A stretch of 64,000 nucleotides of DNA from Nonomuraea polychroma (GCF_004011505.1 NZ_SAUN01000001.1:8397501-8461500), one strand, 5' to 3'; shown: positions 8,954 through 17,057, counted from the stretch's first letter. Numbers and translations are program-made. The notes: generated by a model not told the origin, from the letters alone.

Positions 8954-8989
8954 GCCGGAGCCGTGCGCGTGCAAGCGGCAGGCTCCGGC
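8954..8989. terminator. Hairpin between convergent genes
   Basis: GCCGGAGCC (8954-8962) pairs with GGCTCCGGC (8981-8989) across an 18-base loop. It lies between the Rpn-like gene and the convergent response-regulator gene, with no T-run; a bidirectional terminator is the likely role. Confidence 0.45.
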
Positions 8990-9112
8990 TCTGTGCGAGA
9001 GCTGCTCACTTCCCCGTCTGGCGCTGGTCCCCTGGGAGCGACGGTTCGCCCGCCCGCATGTACGCCATGACCCGCGCCGACTGGACAGCGTTCACCGCCT
9101 CAGGGCCGTAGT

Positions 9113-9742
9113 TCATGGTTCGGCTCTGCCGGTGGCCCAGGCCCATGCGGCGATGGCGACGCGGTTCCGGGCACCGGTCTTGCGCTGGATGGACGCGATG
9201 TGGTTCTTGACGGTGCCAGGCGAGAGGAAGAGCTCCGCGGCGATCTCGGCGTTGGTCTGACCGTACGCGACCATGGCCACGATCTCGTCTTCGCGCTCGG
9301 TGAGCACGACGTTCGGCATCTCGCGTGGCAGGCCGCGCTCACGGAGCAGCCGGACGGTGAGCTGTGGGCTGATGAGCATGTCACCGTTCATCGCGGCCCG
9401 GATGGCCTCGATGAGCAGCGTCGGACCGGAGCGTTTGAGTATGAACCCGTCGGCGCCGTTCCCCAGGGCCGCGTGGACGTACTCGTCGAGCCCGAACGTG
9501 GTGACGATCACCACGCGAATGCCGGTCCCGGCGAGAGCGCGGGTCACCTCGATGCCGTCGGCTCCGGGCATGCGGATGTCGGCGAGCACGACGTCAGGCC
9601 GGATCGCTTTGGCGGTGTCGATCGCGGTACGTCCGTCGGCGGCCTCGGCCACCACCGTCATGTCGGGCTGGGCGTCGAGGATCAGCCGGAAGGCGCTGCG
9701 GATGCCTTCCTGGTCGTCGGCGATGAGGATTCGGGTGACCAC
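9113..9742 (-). CDS. NarL/LuxR-type response regulator
   Basis: Protein of 209 residues taking GTG 9742 as start (VVTRILIADDQ). Receiver domain: acidic D9/D10, phospho-acceptor D55 in VVLADIRMPG, then VTTFG and the conserved Lys in FILKRSG. The C-terminal LuxR helix-turn-helix reads LTEREDEIVAMVAYGQTNAEIAAELFLSPGTVKNHIASI. It is the cognate regulator of the histidine kinase upstream, whose coding sequence overlaps it by 61 bases. Two inverted repeats in front of the divergent membrane-protein gene are candidate binding sites. Confidence 0.9.
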   Translation of the reverse strand: MVTRILIADDQEGIRSAFRLILDAQPDMTVVAEAADGRTAIDTAKAIRPDVVLADIRMPGADGIEVTRALAGTGIRVVIVTTFGLDEYVHAALGNGADGFILKRSGPTLLIEAIRAAMNGDMLISPQLTVRLLRERGLPREMPNVVLTEREDEIVAMVAYGQTNAEIAAELFLSPGTVKNHIASIQRKTGARNRVAIAAWAWATGRAEP

Positions 9743-10791
9743 TCGGGCGATTGTGCCAGCGGCAGTCGGGCGGTCAGCGACCACCCGTCCGGTACGGCCC
9801 GCGTGACGAGCTCGCCGCCCTGCGCCTGGACGAGCGCCGCCAGTCCGGCCAGCCCCGACCCGCCGCGCCGGCTGCCCCGGGCTCGGCTGACGCCGTTGTT
9901 CGTCATCGCGACCTCCAGGACGCCGCCTGTGTCACGGATGCCGACGTCCACTCGACTGGCCTGAGGGGCGTGCCGCCGGACGTTGGTCAGTCCTTCGATC
10001 AGGATCCGGTACGCCAGCGCCGCGGTCTCCGCCGGAGCCGTCACAGCCGTGTCCATGCTCAGGTGGACGCGCGCAGGACCGGCGGCGGAGAAACGTTCGG
10101 CGGCTTCGCGGACGCTGCCGAGGTCACTGACGAGAGTGCGGGGCTGCTCGTGGTGGAGCATGTCCAGGGTACGGTCCAGCATCGACATGGCCCGCTGACC
10201 TGCGGCTTCGACACGTTCGAGTGCCTGCCGCGGATCGCCGGCGACGCTGCCTGCCTGGGCGTGCGCCACCATTTCGCTGATGTCGTGGGCGACGAAGTCA
10301 TGCAGGTCTCTGGCGAGCCGCAACCGCAGGGCGGTGCGGGCATCGGCCACCGCGCGGTCCTGCCGTACGTCGAGAAAGCGCAGGTAGGCGCCCACTCCGG
10401 CGGCCAGGAGCACGCCCAGCCCCCAGAACGCGCACACACCCACCCCTTCCAACGGCGAGGCCGGGGTGAAGACGCGGAGCATCCACACCGCCGCCGCCAC
10501 ACCGGCCACGAGCGCAGCCGGTACGGCCGACCGCGGCGGCGCGTACCGGATCACCAGGCCGACCAGCACCATGAGAACGGCACTCTCGGCCATCCCGAGC
10601 ACGTCGACCCCCGGCTGGAACGGCGCCCCACCGACGACGTGAACCAACGTGACGGCCAGCGACAGAGCCGCGACCGCCCAAGTAGCCACAGGCAGGCGCG
10701 CCCTGAAGCCCGGCCGCAACAACGCCGTGGCCGCCACCGCGGCAGCGACCACCACCGACACGACGGCAACAATGACCGGCATCACGCTCAC
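9682..10791 (-). CDS. NarL-type sensor histidine kinase
   Basis: Membrane kinase of 369 residues. About five hydrophobic segments occupy residues 1-140; a short linker leads to the HisKA_3 motif RLARDLHDFVAHDIS with the phospho-acceptor His near 162, then a GHKL ATPase domain with ILIEGLTNVRRHA and the glycine-rich GGSGLAGL. Start GTG 10791 (ATG 10782 is an alternative). The last 20 codons overlap the response-regulator gene, an unusually long overlap that should couple synthesis of the two. The small periplasmic loops suggest it senses something in or at the membrane. Confidence 0.87.
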   Translation of the reverse strand: MSVMPVIVAVVSVVVAAAVAATALLRPGFRARLPVATWAVAALSLAVTLVHVVGGAPFQPGVDVLGMAESAVLMVLVGLVIRYAPPRSAVPAALVAGVAAAVWMLRVFTPASPLEGVGVCAFWGLGVLLAAGVGAYLRFLDVRQDRAVADARTALRLRLARDLHDFVAHDISEMVAHAQAGSVAGDPRQALERVEAAGQRAMSMLDRTLDMLHHEQPRTLVSDLGSVREAAERFSAAGPARVHLSMDTAVTAPAETAALAYRILIEGLTNVRRHAPQASRVDVGIRDTGGVLEVAMTNNGVSRARGSRRGGSGLAGLAALVQAQGGELVTRAVPDGWSLTARLPLAQSPEWSPESSSPTTRKASAAPSG

Positions 10792-10827
10792 CCGAGCGAC
10801 GATACGCCCCTCTTCAGAGCCTCCCCC

Positions 10828-10845
10828 ACGTGCCGAACGGCACGT
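10828..10845. promoter_or_regulatory. Inverted repeat site 1, ACGTGCCG-AA-CGGCACGT
   Basis: Eight-base arms with a two-base centre, between the divergent kinase and membrane-protein genes. The core TGCCGAACGGCA recurs 32 bases downstream. Confidence 0.6.
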
Positions 10846-10862
10846 TCACCGGCGGCAAGCAG

Positions 10863-10874
10863 TGCCGAACGGCA
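10863..10874. promoter_or_regulatory. Inverted repeat site 2, TGCCG-AA-CGGCA
   Basis: Exact repeat of the 12-base core of the upstream site, 32 bases away (about three DNA turns) and 38 bases before the start at 10912. Two dimers on the same DNA face would be expected. Confidence 0.6.
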
Positions 10875-10911
10875 TCTCCCCGGCAATCCGCCGCCCCGCG
10901 ACGCTGATCAC

Positions 10912-11868
10912 ATGAGAACCATCACCTCTGACCTGCGAGGCTATGCGGCGGCGCTGTGGGCGCTGGCCTACGGCGTACTCGGCGCGGCGTGGGCGCTGGG
11001 CATGCCCGGCTACCCCTGGGGCCCCTCCGACCCCGACCCGGACCGGGTGCTGTCCATCCTGGCCGGCACGGCACCGCGTTTCGGCTGGTGGATCGCCGCC
11101 TTCGCGCTGCTGACCGCCGTGACGGCGCCGGCGTTGACGGCCAGGAGGGACAGTAAGGTCCCGCTGTTCCTGGCCTGGCCGATCGCCGCCATCCTGATCC
11201 TGGTGATCCCCGACTCCAGGCTCATGATGGGCGTCGCCTACACGCCGCTGCTGCTGATCGCGCCGGTCTTCGGCTGGAGCCTGGGCGGCGCCACCTTCGC
11301 CGACGCCTGGCCATGGCCGGTGCTCAACCAGTTGGTGTGCGTAGTGGGCGGGCTGCTGCTGGCCGCCGCGGCGCTGGCCCGCGGCCGGGGCTACAGGAAC
11401 TGGTTCACCCCTGAGCGAGGACGCCGGGCCGTGTACGTGGCAATCGCGGTGCCGCTGCTGTACTGCGTGACCCGGTGGGCATGGGCACTGGGCATTCCGC
11501 TCGGCGTGAGCCAGGAGTTCCTGGCCGAGGGCGAGGACGGCCTGTGGCTGTTCGGGGCGTACCTGGCGACCTTCGGCGCCTTCGGCGGCGTGCTCACCCT
11601 CGGGCTGACCCAGCGGTGGGGCGAGGTCTTCCCGCGCTGGCTGCCAGTGCTGAGCGGCCGGCGGGTGCCGCCGCTGCTGGCCGTCGTGCCCGCCGGATTC
11701 GTCTCGATCATCGTCACCGTGGCCGGGCTGACCTATGTCAGGTGGACCATCGCCGGCCGGTTCGCGCTGGCCGAATGGGGTGCCTGGCTACCGGAATGCT
11801 TCTGGCCGATCTGGGGCGCCGCACTTGCGACTGCCGCCGTCTCGTACCACCAGCGCCGTAAGCACTGA
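10912..11868 (+). CDS. Polytopic membrane protein, possible target of the two-component system
   Basis: Protein of 318 residues with eight or so hydrophobic segments and no recognisable catalytic motif; the first segment begins almost at residue 10 (AAALWALAYGVLGAAWALGM). The larger open frame upstream is antisense to the kinase, so ATG 10912 is preferred. It is divergent from the kinase/regulator pair, and the two repeated inverted sites lie directly before it, which suggests the regulator controls it. I do not recognise a function; transport or sensing are possible. Confidence 0.7.
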   Translation: MRTITSDLRGYAAALWALAYGVLGAAWALGMPGYPWGPSDPDPDRVLSILAGTAPRFGWWIAAFALLTAVTAPALTARRDSKVPLFLAWPIAAILILVIPDSRLMMGVAYTPLLLIAPVFGWSLGGATFADAWPWPVLNQLVCVVGGLLLAAAALARGRGYRNWFTPERGRRAVYVAIAVPLLYCVTRWAWALGIPLGVSQEFLAEGEDGLWLFGAYLATFGAFGGVLTLGLTQRWGEVFPRWLPVLSGRRVPPLLAVVPAGFVSIIVTVAGLTYVRWTIAGRFALAEWGAWLPECFWPIWGAALATAAVSYHQRRKH

Positions 11869-11870
11869 TC

Positions 11871-12054
11871 TCAGTCCAGGGCTGCGAGGACCTCGGCGGT
11901 CGTGCAGACAGTAGCGATACGCGGGAAGATGTGCCCGGTGGCTGCTCCGCAACACCTGGCCGCTCGACCCGCACGGCGACGACGAAACCGCCCGCCTTTC
12001 GCACCGCGTCGGCCACAGCGAGGGAATGGGCGACCACGGCAGGTCCGGAATGTG
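11871..12054 (-). pseudogene. Isochorismatase-family hydrolase remnant
   Basis: Two frames on the minus strand carry separate parts of an isochorismatase-type hydrolase. One holds PHSGPAVVAHSLAVADA and continues to VAVRVERPGVAEQPPGT, the first conserved helix and strand. The other, joined through GGGCACATC near 11938, holds GHIFPRIATVCTTAEVLAALD followed by stop, the usual C-terminus. The middle of the gene, including the catalytic Cys region, is absent, as is the true start. An internal deletion with frameshift explains it. Assignment rests on recalled family patterns. Confidence 0.55.
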
Positions 12055-12060
12055 GTGCCG

Positions 12061-12330
12061 CAGGCCGCGGCGGAGACCTTCCTGATCGCCTTCCAGCAGC
12101 GGGCGCTGTTCGACGCCTCACTGGGTGGCGCGAGTGGCGGCAGGCCGGCTCGCCCAGGCGCTGGCAGTCCTTTCACCTGGTGAACGTGACAGCCTTCAGC
12201 ACCGACGCCGGGGCCATCTCGTTGAGGCCCTGCCTGGGATGCTGCGCTCGCTGGCGGAGCCTTCTCTCCGCGAGAACAGCTGGCAGAGGTACGGCGGCTG
12301 TCGACCGGCTATTGCGAACGCGGCAGAGAC
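12061..12330 (+). pseudogene. ECF sigma factor remnant
   Basis: Codons from 12061 read AAAETFLIAFQQRALFDAS, close to region 2 of ECF sigma factors. After a frame change at about 12121, RVAAGRLAQALAVLSPGERDSL resembles the start of region 4, and in a third frame REQLAEVRRLSTG resembles the end of region 4. The stretch between regions 2 and 4 is deleted and at least two frameshifts are present. It overlaps the end of the convergent TIGR04222 gene. Clearly non-functional if the reading is right. Confidence 0.42.
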
Positions 12331-13142
12331 GGCGGGCGCGGCGGGACGGCCATCAGCGCCTGGCGCAACTCGGCATCCTCGATCCGATCGAACCCGCCGA
12401 CCGCCACGGCATAGGCCACGCGCGGCCCCCCTTCCCCATTGTCATGCTGATGGATCCACGAGTAGCGACAATCCCTCACCCTCCGCTCGATCGACCTGCC
12501 ACGGCCATCGAGGCGTTCCAGCAAGAAGAAGGAGATTCCAGCCAAAGCCGCGAAGCCTAGGGCAAAAAGGACGAACCCTGCCGTCGTCTCCCGTTCCTCA
12601 GGCACCGCCAAAGCGAACAGTCCGGCAACGAGAACCAGGACGTCGAGGACCAGACCGATCATGAGCACAGCGTTGATCATTTCGACGTGATCAACGATCC
12701 GTCTCCCCCGGAGATGCACCCGGTCAAAGATCCTCTCCGGCGGGCCCTGGTCTCGCTTCGCCATGCGGGCACCCAGCGAGACCACCTCTTCGGCCTTCGC
12801 CACTTGGGGAAGCAGTTCCCATACCGGAACGGGCCCCATCGACAGAAGGCCGAGGACCGCCCGCTCAATGGGGTCGTCCACAACGGCGCCGCTGACCGCG
12901 GTGACCGTTCCAGCCCGAGAGATCCCGACGGCCCCACGATCAATCAAACCGGCCACCACGGCTTCGCCGACCCGACGGCCCCACCCGGCCATCCACGCCA
13001 ATTCGTACGGGGAAAGCCGATTCGGAGCAGAAGCGGCTCGCTTGGCCCCGCGGAGCGCCCAGAGCCCCTGCGCGTAGAGCACGGCCACGTACAGCCATAA
13101 GAGCAGGAATAACGAGCCGATCACAACGGCAGCGACGAGCAT
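12309..13142 (-). CDS. TIGR04222-domain membrane protein
   Basis: Protein of 277 residues from ATG 13142 (GTG 13145 directly before it is an alternative; AGGGG lies upstream). A membrane helix (VAAVVIGSLFLLLWLYVAVLYA) comes first, then the TIGR04222 core LSPYELAWMAGWGRRVGEAVVAGLIDRGAV (about 45-75), then two further helices near residues 170-225. Such proteins are common in actinobacteria and of unknown function; some have a C-terminal Gly/Cys-rich tail, which is absent here. Confidence 0.75.
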   Translation of the reverse strand: MLVAAVVIGSLFLLLWLYVAVLYAQGLWALRGAKRAASAPNRLSPYELAWMAGWGRRVGEAVVAGLIDRGAVGISRAGTVTAVSGAVVDDPIERAVLGLLSMGPVPVWELLPQVAKAEEVVSLGARMAKRDQGPPERIFDRVHLRGRRIVDHVEMINAVLMIGLVLDVLVLVAGLFALAVPEERETTAGFVLFALGFAALAGISFFLLERLDGRGRSIERRVRDCRYSWIHQHDNGEGGPRVAYAVAVGGFDRIEDAELRQALMAVPPRPPSLPRSQ

Positions 13143-13266
13143 CACACACCCCTGATACCCATTGAGGGCGTCAGCGCGGCACCCTTGCCCCGACCACGCG
13201 CCCTGCCCATCTGCCCGGTCGACGAGCACGTGGAGAAACCCGTTCCACTGGAGCCATCTAGTTGTG

Positions 13267-13290
13267 CCATACAACAAGATGGTTGTATGG
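13267..13290. promoter_or_regulatory. MarR operator, CCATACAAC-N6-GTTGTATGG
   Basis: Perfect nine-base arms separated by AAGATG, ending seven bases before the MarR start codon at 13298. Position and symmetry fit autoregulation of the MarR operon by blocking transcription start. Confidence 0.8.
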
Positions 13291-13297
13291 TCGAACC

Positions 13298-13726
13298 ATG
13301 GCGGATGAGCGTGAACTTCAGGAAGCCGTGGGCCGTTTCGTCCGCGCCTTCGGCCTCCACCAGCCTGACCAGACCCCCTGCGGCCGACCCATCCCGGTCT
13401 CGGAAGCGCATGCACTGGGCGAGCTGGCCAGGGACGGCGCACTGCGGCAGAGCGAGCTGACGCAGCGGCTGCGCCTGGAGAAGAGCACCACCAGCCGCCT
13501 GGTCACCCAGCTCATCAACCGAGGCTGGGCCGAGCGCATCCCGGCCCCGGACGACGGGCGCGGCGTGCTGGTCCAGCTCACCGCCGCCGGAAGGAACGCC
13601 GCGGAGCAACTGGCCAAGGCGAGAGCGGCCCGCTTTGCCGCGGTCTTGGACCGCGTACCGGAGAACGAGCGCACCGGCGTCCTGCACGCCCTGGAAATCC
13701 TCACGGAGGCAATAGATGACCCTTAA
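13298..13726 (+). CDS. MarR-family transcriptional regulator
   Basis: Protein of 142 residues starting at ATG 13298. The winged helix is clear: SEAHALGELARDGALRQSELTQRLRLEKSTTSRLVTQLINRGWAERIPAPDDGRGVLVQLTAAG, with the DDGRG wing at about residue 85. A 24-base operator overlaps the region just upstream. The next gene starts 11 bases before this one ends, so the regulator most likely controls itself and that secreted protein. One Cys (in TPCGRPIP) could be a redox sensor, which is speculative. Confidence 0.9.
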   Translation: MADERELQEAVGRFVRAFGLHQPDQTPCGRPIPVSEAHALGELARDGALRQSELTQRLRLEKSTTSRLVTQLINRGWAERIPAPDDGRGVLVQLTAAGRNAAEQLAKARAARFAAVLDRVPENERTGVLHALEILTEAIDDP

Positions 13727-14231
13727 GAATCGACGCATCCCGCTGCTGCTGGCCGGCGTCGCAGCGATCGCCGTCGCGTCGGCCGGATACGTGTTCGTCG
13801 GCCAGGACCGGCCGCAGGCACAGGCCGCCCGTCAGGCAGAGATCGCGGCCAAGAGTCAGCAAGTGATGCCGTTCGACCTGGAGCGCACCACACACCGCTT
13901 CACCAAGTCGGCCACCGGCGGTCTGCAGACCGTCACCGCCGACGACCCCGTCGACGCACAGCAGGTCAAGCTCATTCGCGAGCACCTGACCAAGGAGGCC
14001 GCGGGCTTCAGCAGGGGCGACTACGGCGACCCGGCGTCCATCCACGGCGGCGAGATGCCCGGCCTGCGCGAGCTCGAACAGGGCCACGACCAGGTCGACA
14101 TCCGCTACGCGGAGCACCCCGCCGGAGCCCAGATCACCTACACGACCTCCGAACCTTCCCTGGTGAAGGCGCTGCACGCCTGGTTCGACGCCCAGGTCTC
14201 CGACCACGGGCAGCACGCCGAACACGGATAA
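13716..14231 (+). CDS. Membrane-anchored or secreted protein, MarR operon
   Basis: Protein of 171 residues overlapping the MarR gene by 11 bases. It has a short basic N-terminus and one hydrophobic helix (IPLLLAGVAAIAVASAGYVFVG), so it is exported or anchored. The soluble part contains FTKSATGGLQTVTADD, LIREHLTKEAAGFSRGDYGDP, IHGGEMPGL and ends ALHAWFDAQVSDHGQHAEHG; the His cluster could bind a metal. I recall relatives carrying the label aspartate carbamoyltransferase, but no carbamoyl-phosphate motif is present and the size is wrong. Function unknown. Confidence 0.72.
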   Translation: MTLKNRRIPLLLAGVAAIAVASAGYVFVGQDRPQAQAARQAEIAAKSQQVMPFDLERTTHRFTKSATGGLQTVTADDPVDAQQVKLIREHLTKEAAGFSRGDYGDPASIHGGEMPGLRELEQGHDQVDIRYAEHPAGAQITYTTSEPSLVKALHAWFDAQVSDHGQHAEHG

Positions 14232-14309
14232 AGCCCGCTTGAGGGGCACGTCCGCCCTCGCAGGCCACCCTCAGAAGATACCTAAAAGGGGCACATTGCC
14301 AACCTGTGG

Positions 14310-14315
14310 TATACT
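14310..14315 (+). promoter_or_regulatory. Possible -10 element TATACT
   Basis: TATACT stands out in a short AT-rich patch 124 bases upstream of the start at 14439. No -35 element is found at normal spacing; TTGCCA at 14296 is too close. Confidence 0.25.
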
Positions 14316-14438
14316 TTACTCCCGTACCGTTTAGGACGTGGTTGGTGAACAGTTCCTCGAACCTGGGCCTTGTGGGTGTGCGAGGGAATTCATGATCCGG
14401 CGAGGAACTCCAGGAGGCTCAGGGCCGTCATCTCTAAC

Positions 14439-14654
14439 ATGAGCGACAAGGCGCGGAACCATCGATTCCAGCACCTGCCGGAGCGACCGGACCCGGCGAC
14501 GTGGCGGGCCGGCCTGGATGAGGAGCCGTTGCCTCAGGCCATCGCCGAGCCGGCGGAGGTGGGTGACACCGGCCTGCGCTGGGTGGCGCCCGAGCTCGAA
14601 GCAGCACGCCAGATCAGCGACGCGATCGTACGGCGCCGCGGCTCCCGCGGCTGA
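14439..14654 (+). CDS. Small conserved-looking hydrophilic protein
   Basis: Reading frame of 71 residues (MSDKARNHRFQHLPERPDP...), charged, without signal peptide or membrane helix. Codon use is actinobacterial, with G/C third positions throughout. AGGAGG lies about 28 bases upstream, too far to be its ribosome site. It stands alone between the MarR operon and a convergent gene. I do not recognise a family. It is probably real because the opposite strand and other frames lack a better candidate. Confidence 0.5.
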   Translation: MSDKARNHRFQHLPERPDPATWRAGLDEEPLPQAIAEPAEVGDTGLRWVAPELEAARQISDAIVRRRGSRG

Positions 14655-14687
14655 ACGGACCTCCGGCGACTCGCGCGAATCCCCTGA

Positions 14688-16184
14688 CTACGGCTGCGGG
14701 CGCCCCTCGTGCAGGCGCTCGAGGCGCTCGCGTACCGCGGAATCCGGCTCCGCGTGCAGGGCCGCTGCCACCGCGGCGCGCGCTTCGGGCGGCAGCGTGG
14801 CGTGGTCCCACGCGGCCAGCGCGCGAATGGCCAGGTTACGGTTGCGGACGACGGGGCTGACGAGGCCGGCGGCGATCAGCGGCCAGCCGCGTCCCGGCCA
14901 GGCGTCCAGGCTCTGCAGGAGCATGTCGAGGGCGCGGTGGGCGCGGAACCGCGGGCCGAACCCGTCCTCCTCTCCCGGTCCGGAGGCGATCTCGGCCAGT
15001 GGAAGGAGCTCTGCGGCCAGCGTGAGAACCTCGTCCACGTTCTGCGGTGTCGCCTGCCGCATCAGGGCGTGCCAGTGCGCGTCGCCGTACGGCTCGGCGC
15101 GCAGGCGTTCCCGCAGGGCCTCGGAAGTCGGGATACCCAGTAGTTCGCACACCTGTACGGCACGGCCGAACGCGAAGTCGTCATCTGCGGTGGCCAGGGC
15201 GCTGGGCGCCAGCTCGGCCCAGACCGGGCGGGTCAGGATCTCCTCGCACTGCGGCAGTAGCTCGGGCCAGTGCTCGGCGGCGTACCCGCGCAGGGCGTGA
15301 ACGTACAGAAAGTGGCGAAGGCCCCCGACGTCAGGCCGCTCGGCGGGGCCGAAGCCGCGGGTGCGGGCGTCGATGTGGCCGAGATACAGCTCGGCCGCCC
15401 GCCTGCCCTCCTGGTAGCCGGCCATGCCGGCGAATGGCCCGCCCTCCTCGGTAAGTGTCGTGAGGATCTCGCCCGCTGCCTCCAGCAGCTCGTCGTCGGG
15501 CGCCCCGGCGAGCCTGCCGGCGAGGTCGCCGGCTTCGGCGGCCGTTCCGGCGAGGTAGCCGGTCATCACGGCGTTGCGGAAACCCTGGCGCACGATCCAC
15601 TCGCGCACGGCCGGATCGGGCGCCTGGGCCAAGCGCTCGACCAGGTGGATGCGCCCCCACCCGTGCACCTCCCTGGCCAGCGCCCACAGGTCGGCGGTCG
15701 CGTCGCCTTCGGTGTTGCTCAGGGCGATCAACGCGAACAGGGTGAACTCGTCGTGCCGGCCGAGCGTCATGAGCTCGTCGCGGTGGTGGGCGGCGTCGAA
15801 CAGGCCCAGCAGTGCGATCCCCAGCTTGACGGCTTCCCGCTCGCTCGACTCGGTGGCCAGTGCGTACCCGAGGTCGTAGATTCCGTTGGGGTCCAGATCG
15901 GCGGAACGGACCTCGGACAGCAGGGAGTCCACCAGGGCGACGATCCGGGCCTCCCCGATCGCCTCGCGTACGGTGCCGGGCTTGAGCGTCGCGATCGCCG
16001 CGGACAGGCGCCGCAGCTCCTCCTCGTCGGCCTGGCCGCCCCAGTGGTAGATCAGCACGCCGTCCTGCGCGCCCGGCGCCCACCTCGGCCCCGGCCTCCC
16101 GGCCTCGTCAGGCAGGTCCTCGCCGCCGCCGTCACGCAGGTGCTGGTAGATCGAGGGGCTGGTCTTCCGCCACTTCCGTACCAT
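14688..16184 (-). CDS. Helical-repeat (HEAT/ARM-like) protein of unknown function
   Basis: Cytoplasmic protein of 498 residues starting at ATG 16184 (GTG 16193 possible). It is rich in Ala, Leu and acidic residues and appears to be helical along its length, with helix pairs such as VREWIVRQGFRNAVMTGYLAGTA and VVRNRNLAIRALAAWDHATLPPEARAAVAAAL; the last of these is typical of HEAT repeats. A short N-terminal segment (RKWRKTSPSIYQHLRDGGG) differs. No catalytic motif is seen. It probably acts as a binding scaffold. Convergent with the small gene at 14439. Confidence 0.7.
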   Translation of the reverse strand: MVRKWRKTSPSIYQHLRDGGGEDLPDEAGRPGPRWAPGAQDGVLIYHWGGQADEEELRRLSAAIATLKPGTVREAIGEARIVALVDSLLSEVRSADLDPNGIYDLGYALATESSEREAVKLGIALLGLFDAAHHRDELMTLGRHDEFTLFALIALSNTEGDATADLWALAREVHGWGRIHLVERLAQAPDPAVREWIVRQGFRNAVMTGYLAGTAAEAGDLAGRLAGAPDDELLEAAGEILTTLTEEGGPFAGMAGYQEGRRAAELYLGHIDARTRGFGPAERPDVGGLRHFLYVHALRGYAAEHWPELLPQCEEILTRPVWAELAPSALATADDDFAFGRAVQVCELLGIPTSEALRERLRAEPYGDAHWHALMRQATPQNVDEVLTLAAELLPLAEIASGPGEEDGFGPRFRAHRALDMLLQSLDAWPGRGWPLIAAGLVSPVVRNRNLAIRALAAWDHATLPPEARAAVAAALHAEPDSAVRERLERLHEGRPQP

Positions 16185-16406
16185 TCGCGACACTGTAGTG
16201 GTGATCTTGCTGCGGTGTCGTGCGACTTTCCTGATCGGCTTGTGACCGTGAGTCGAAGACGTCAGCCAGTTGATGTTCGCTGCAAAGGTTGAACCCGACG
16301 GGGCCGGTAGATGCCGGCGTCGTCGGCTTGCCGCAATGGAGGATGAAGCTACTGCTTGCAGTCGTGCGGCACGATGGTGGCAGTCATGACTGATGCCCTG
16401 GTCGGT

Positions 16407-16814
16407 TCAAGGCAGCGCTTCGATGTGCAGATCGGGCGAGATCCGCAGGAGCTCAGGACCCCGGTCGGTGACGAGCGGCCAACCGTATTGGAGGGCGCAC
16501 CAGGCTACGTGCGCGAGCGCGGGGTCGGAGGCGCCGAGGTCGGCGATCTCGTGTGCTTTCTCGCGGTCCTCGATGAGGTCGAGGTGTACGCCGGGGCTGG
16601 TGGTGAGCAGCATCGGCGTCCAACGCAAATCCTGCGGAATCTCGGCGAGGGCCTGAATGTAGGCGGTGACGGGGATGAGGAGCGTGTTGGCACCGGAGGC
16701 GAGCGCGAGCTCGATGAGGGTGCGAGCGTAGATGCTTTTGCCGGTGGTCGCTTGCGCGAGCGCGGAAGTGTCGAGGACGCGGCCAAATGCTCCGGAAGTG
16801 TGGGCGGCTGGCAC
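16407..16814 (-). CDS. PIN-like domain protein
   Basis: Protein of 135 residues from GTG 16814. The first strand gives the acidic PIN motif VLDTSAL (D15); further acidic residues occur in HLDLIEDREKAHEIADLGASDPALAH and LVTDRGPELL, in the order expected for a Mg-dependent RNase fold. The gene follows a short partner whose frame is broken, with 12 bases between the partner's expected stop and this start. The arrangement resembles a toxin-antitoxin pair, but the family is not the classical VapC and the activity is unproven. Confidence 0.65.
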   Translation of the reverse strand: MPAAHTSGAFGRVLDTSALAQATTGKSIYARTLIELALASGANTLLIPVTAYIQALAEIPQDLRWTPMLLTTSPGVHLDLIEDREKAHEIADLGASDPALAHVAWCALQYGWPLVTDRGPELLRISPDLHIEALP

Positions 16815-16826
16815 GGGCGGCGACCG

Positions 16827-17031
16827 TCAGGAGGCGGCGTGGTGCTGGGTGACGCCGAGGAGTTGGGCGGCGCGGTCGGGGTCGATGCCGAGCGAGGCTG
16901 CGGCGCGCGCGCTCTATGTCCTCGGCTGGAGGAGCCATACGTGCGGGCGGTATCGCGTGCCATTGGATCCGGTATCGCAGGTGGAGCGACATCGGGATCG
17001 GGGGCACCTGCCATGCATAATCGAGACCCAT
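16827..17031 (-). pseudogene. Frameshifted partner of the PIN protein
   Basis: From ATG 17031 one frame reads MGLDYAWQVPPIPMSLHLRY and then MAPPAEDIERAR; from the GC run at 16903-16912 onward a different frame reads AAASLGIDPDRAAQLLGVTQHHAAS and stops at 16827, just before the PIN start. Joining them gives a plausible 68-residue helical protein (EDIERARAAASLGIDPD). One GC unit appears missing from the GCGCGCGCGC tract. It is either a real slippage mutation, a sequencing error or a phase-variable tract. An alternative start is ATG 16938. Confidence 0.45.
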
Positions 17032-17057
17032 CTGTCCTCAGACAATCAGGGGCTGCG

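Noticed and set aside
9751..10911. Long N-terminal extension of the membrane protein at 10912
   Set aside because: It is antisense to the kinase/regulator genes and rich in Arg/Gly/Gln; the membrane protein begins naturally at 10912.
12763..13100. Plus-strand frames over the TIGR04222 gene
   Set aside because: Shadows of the minus-strand gene without ribosome sites.
13716..14231. Aspartate carbamoyltransferase label for this protein type
   Set aside because: Length 171, exported, and no carbamoyl-phosphate motif; the name is likely a propagated error.
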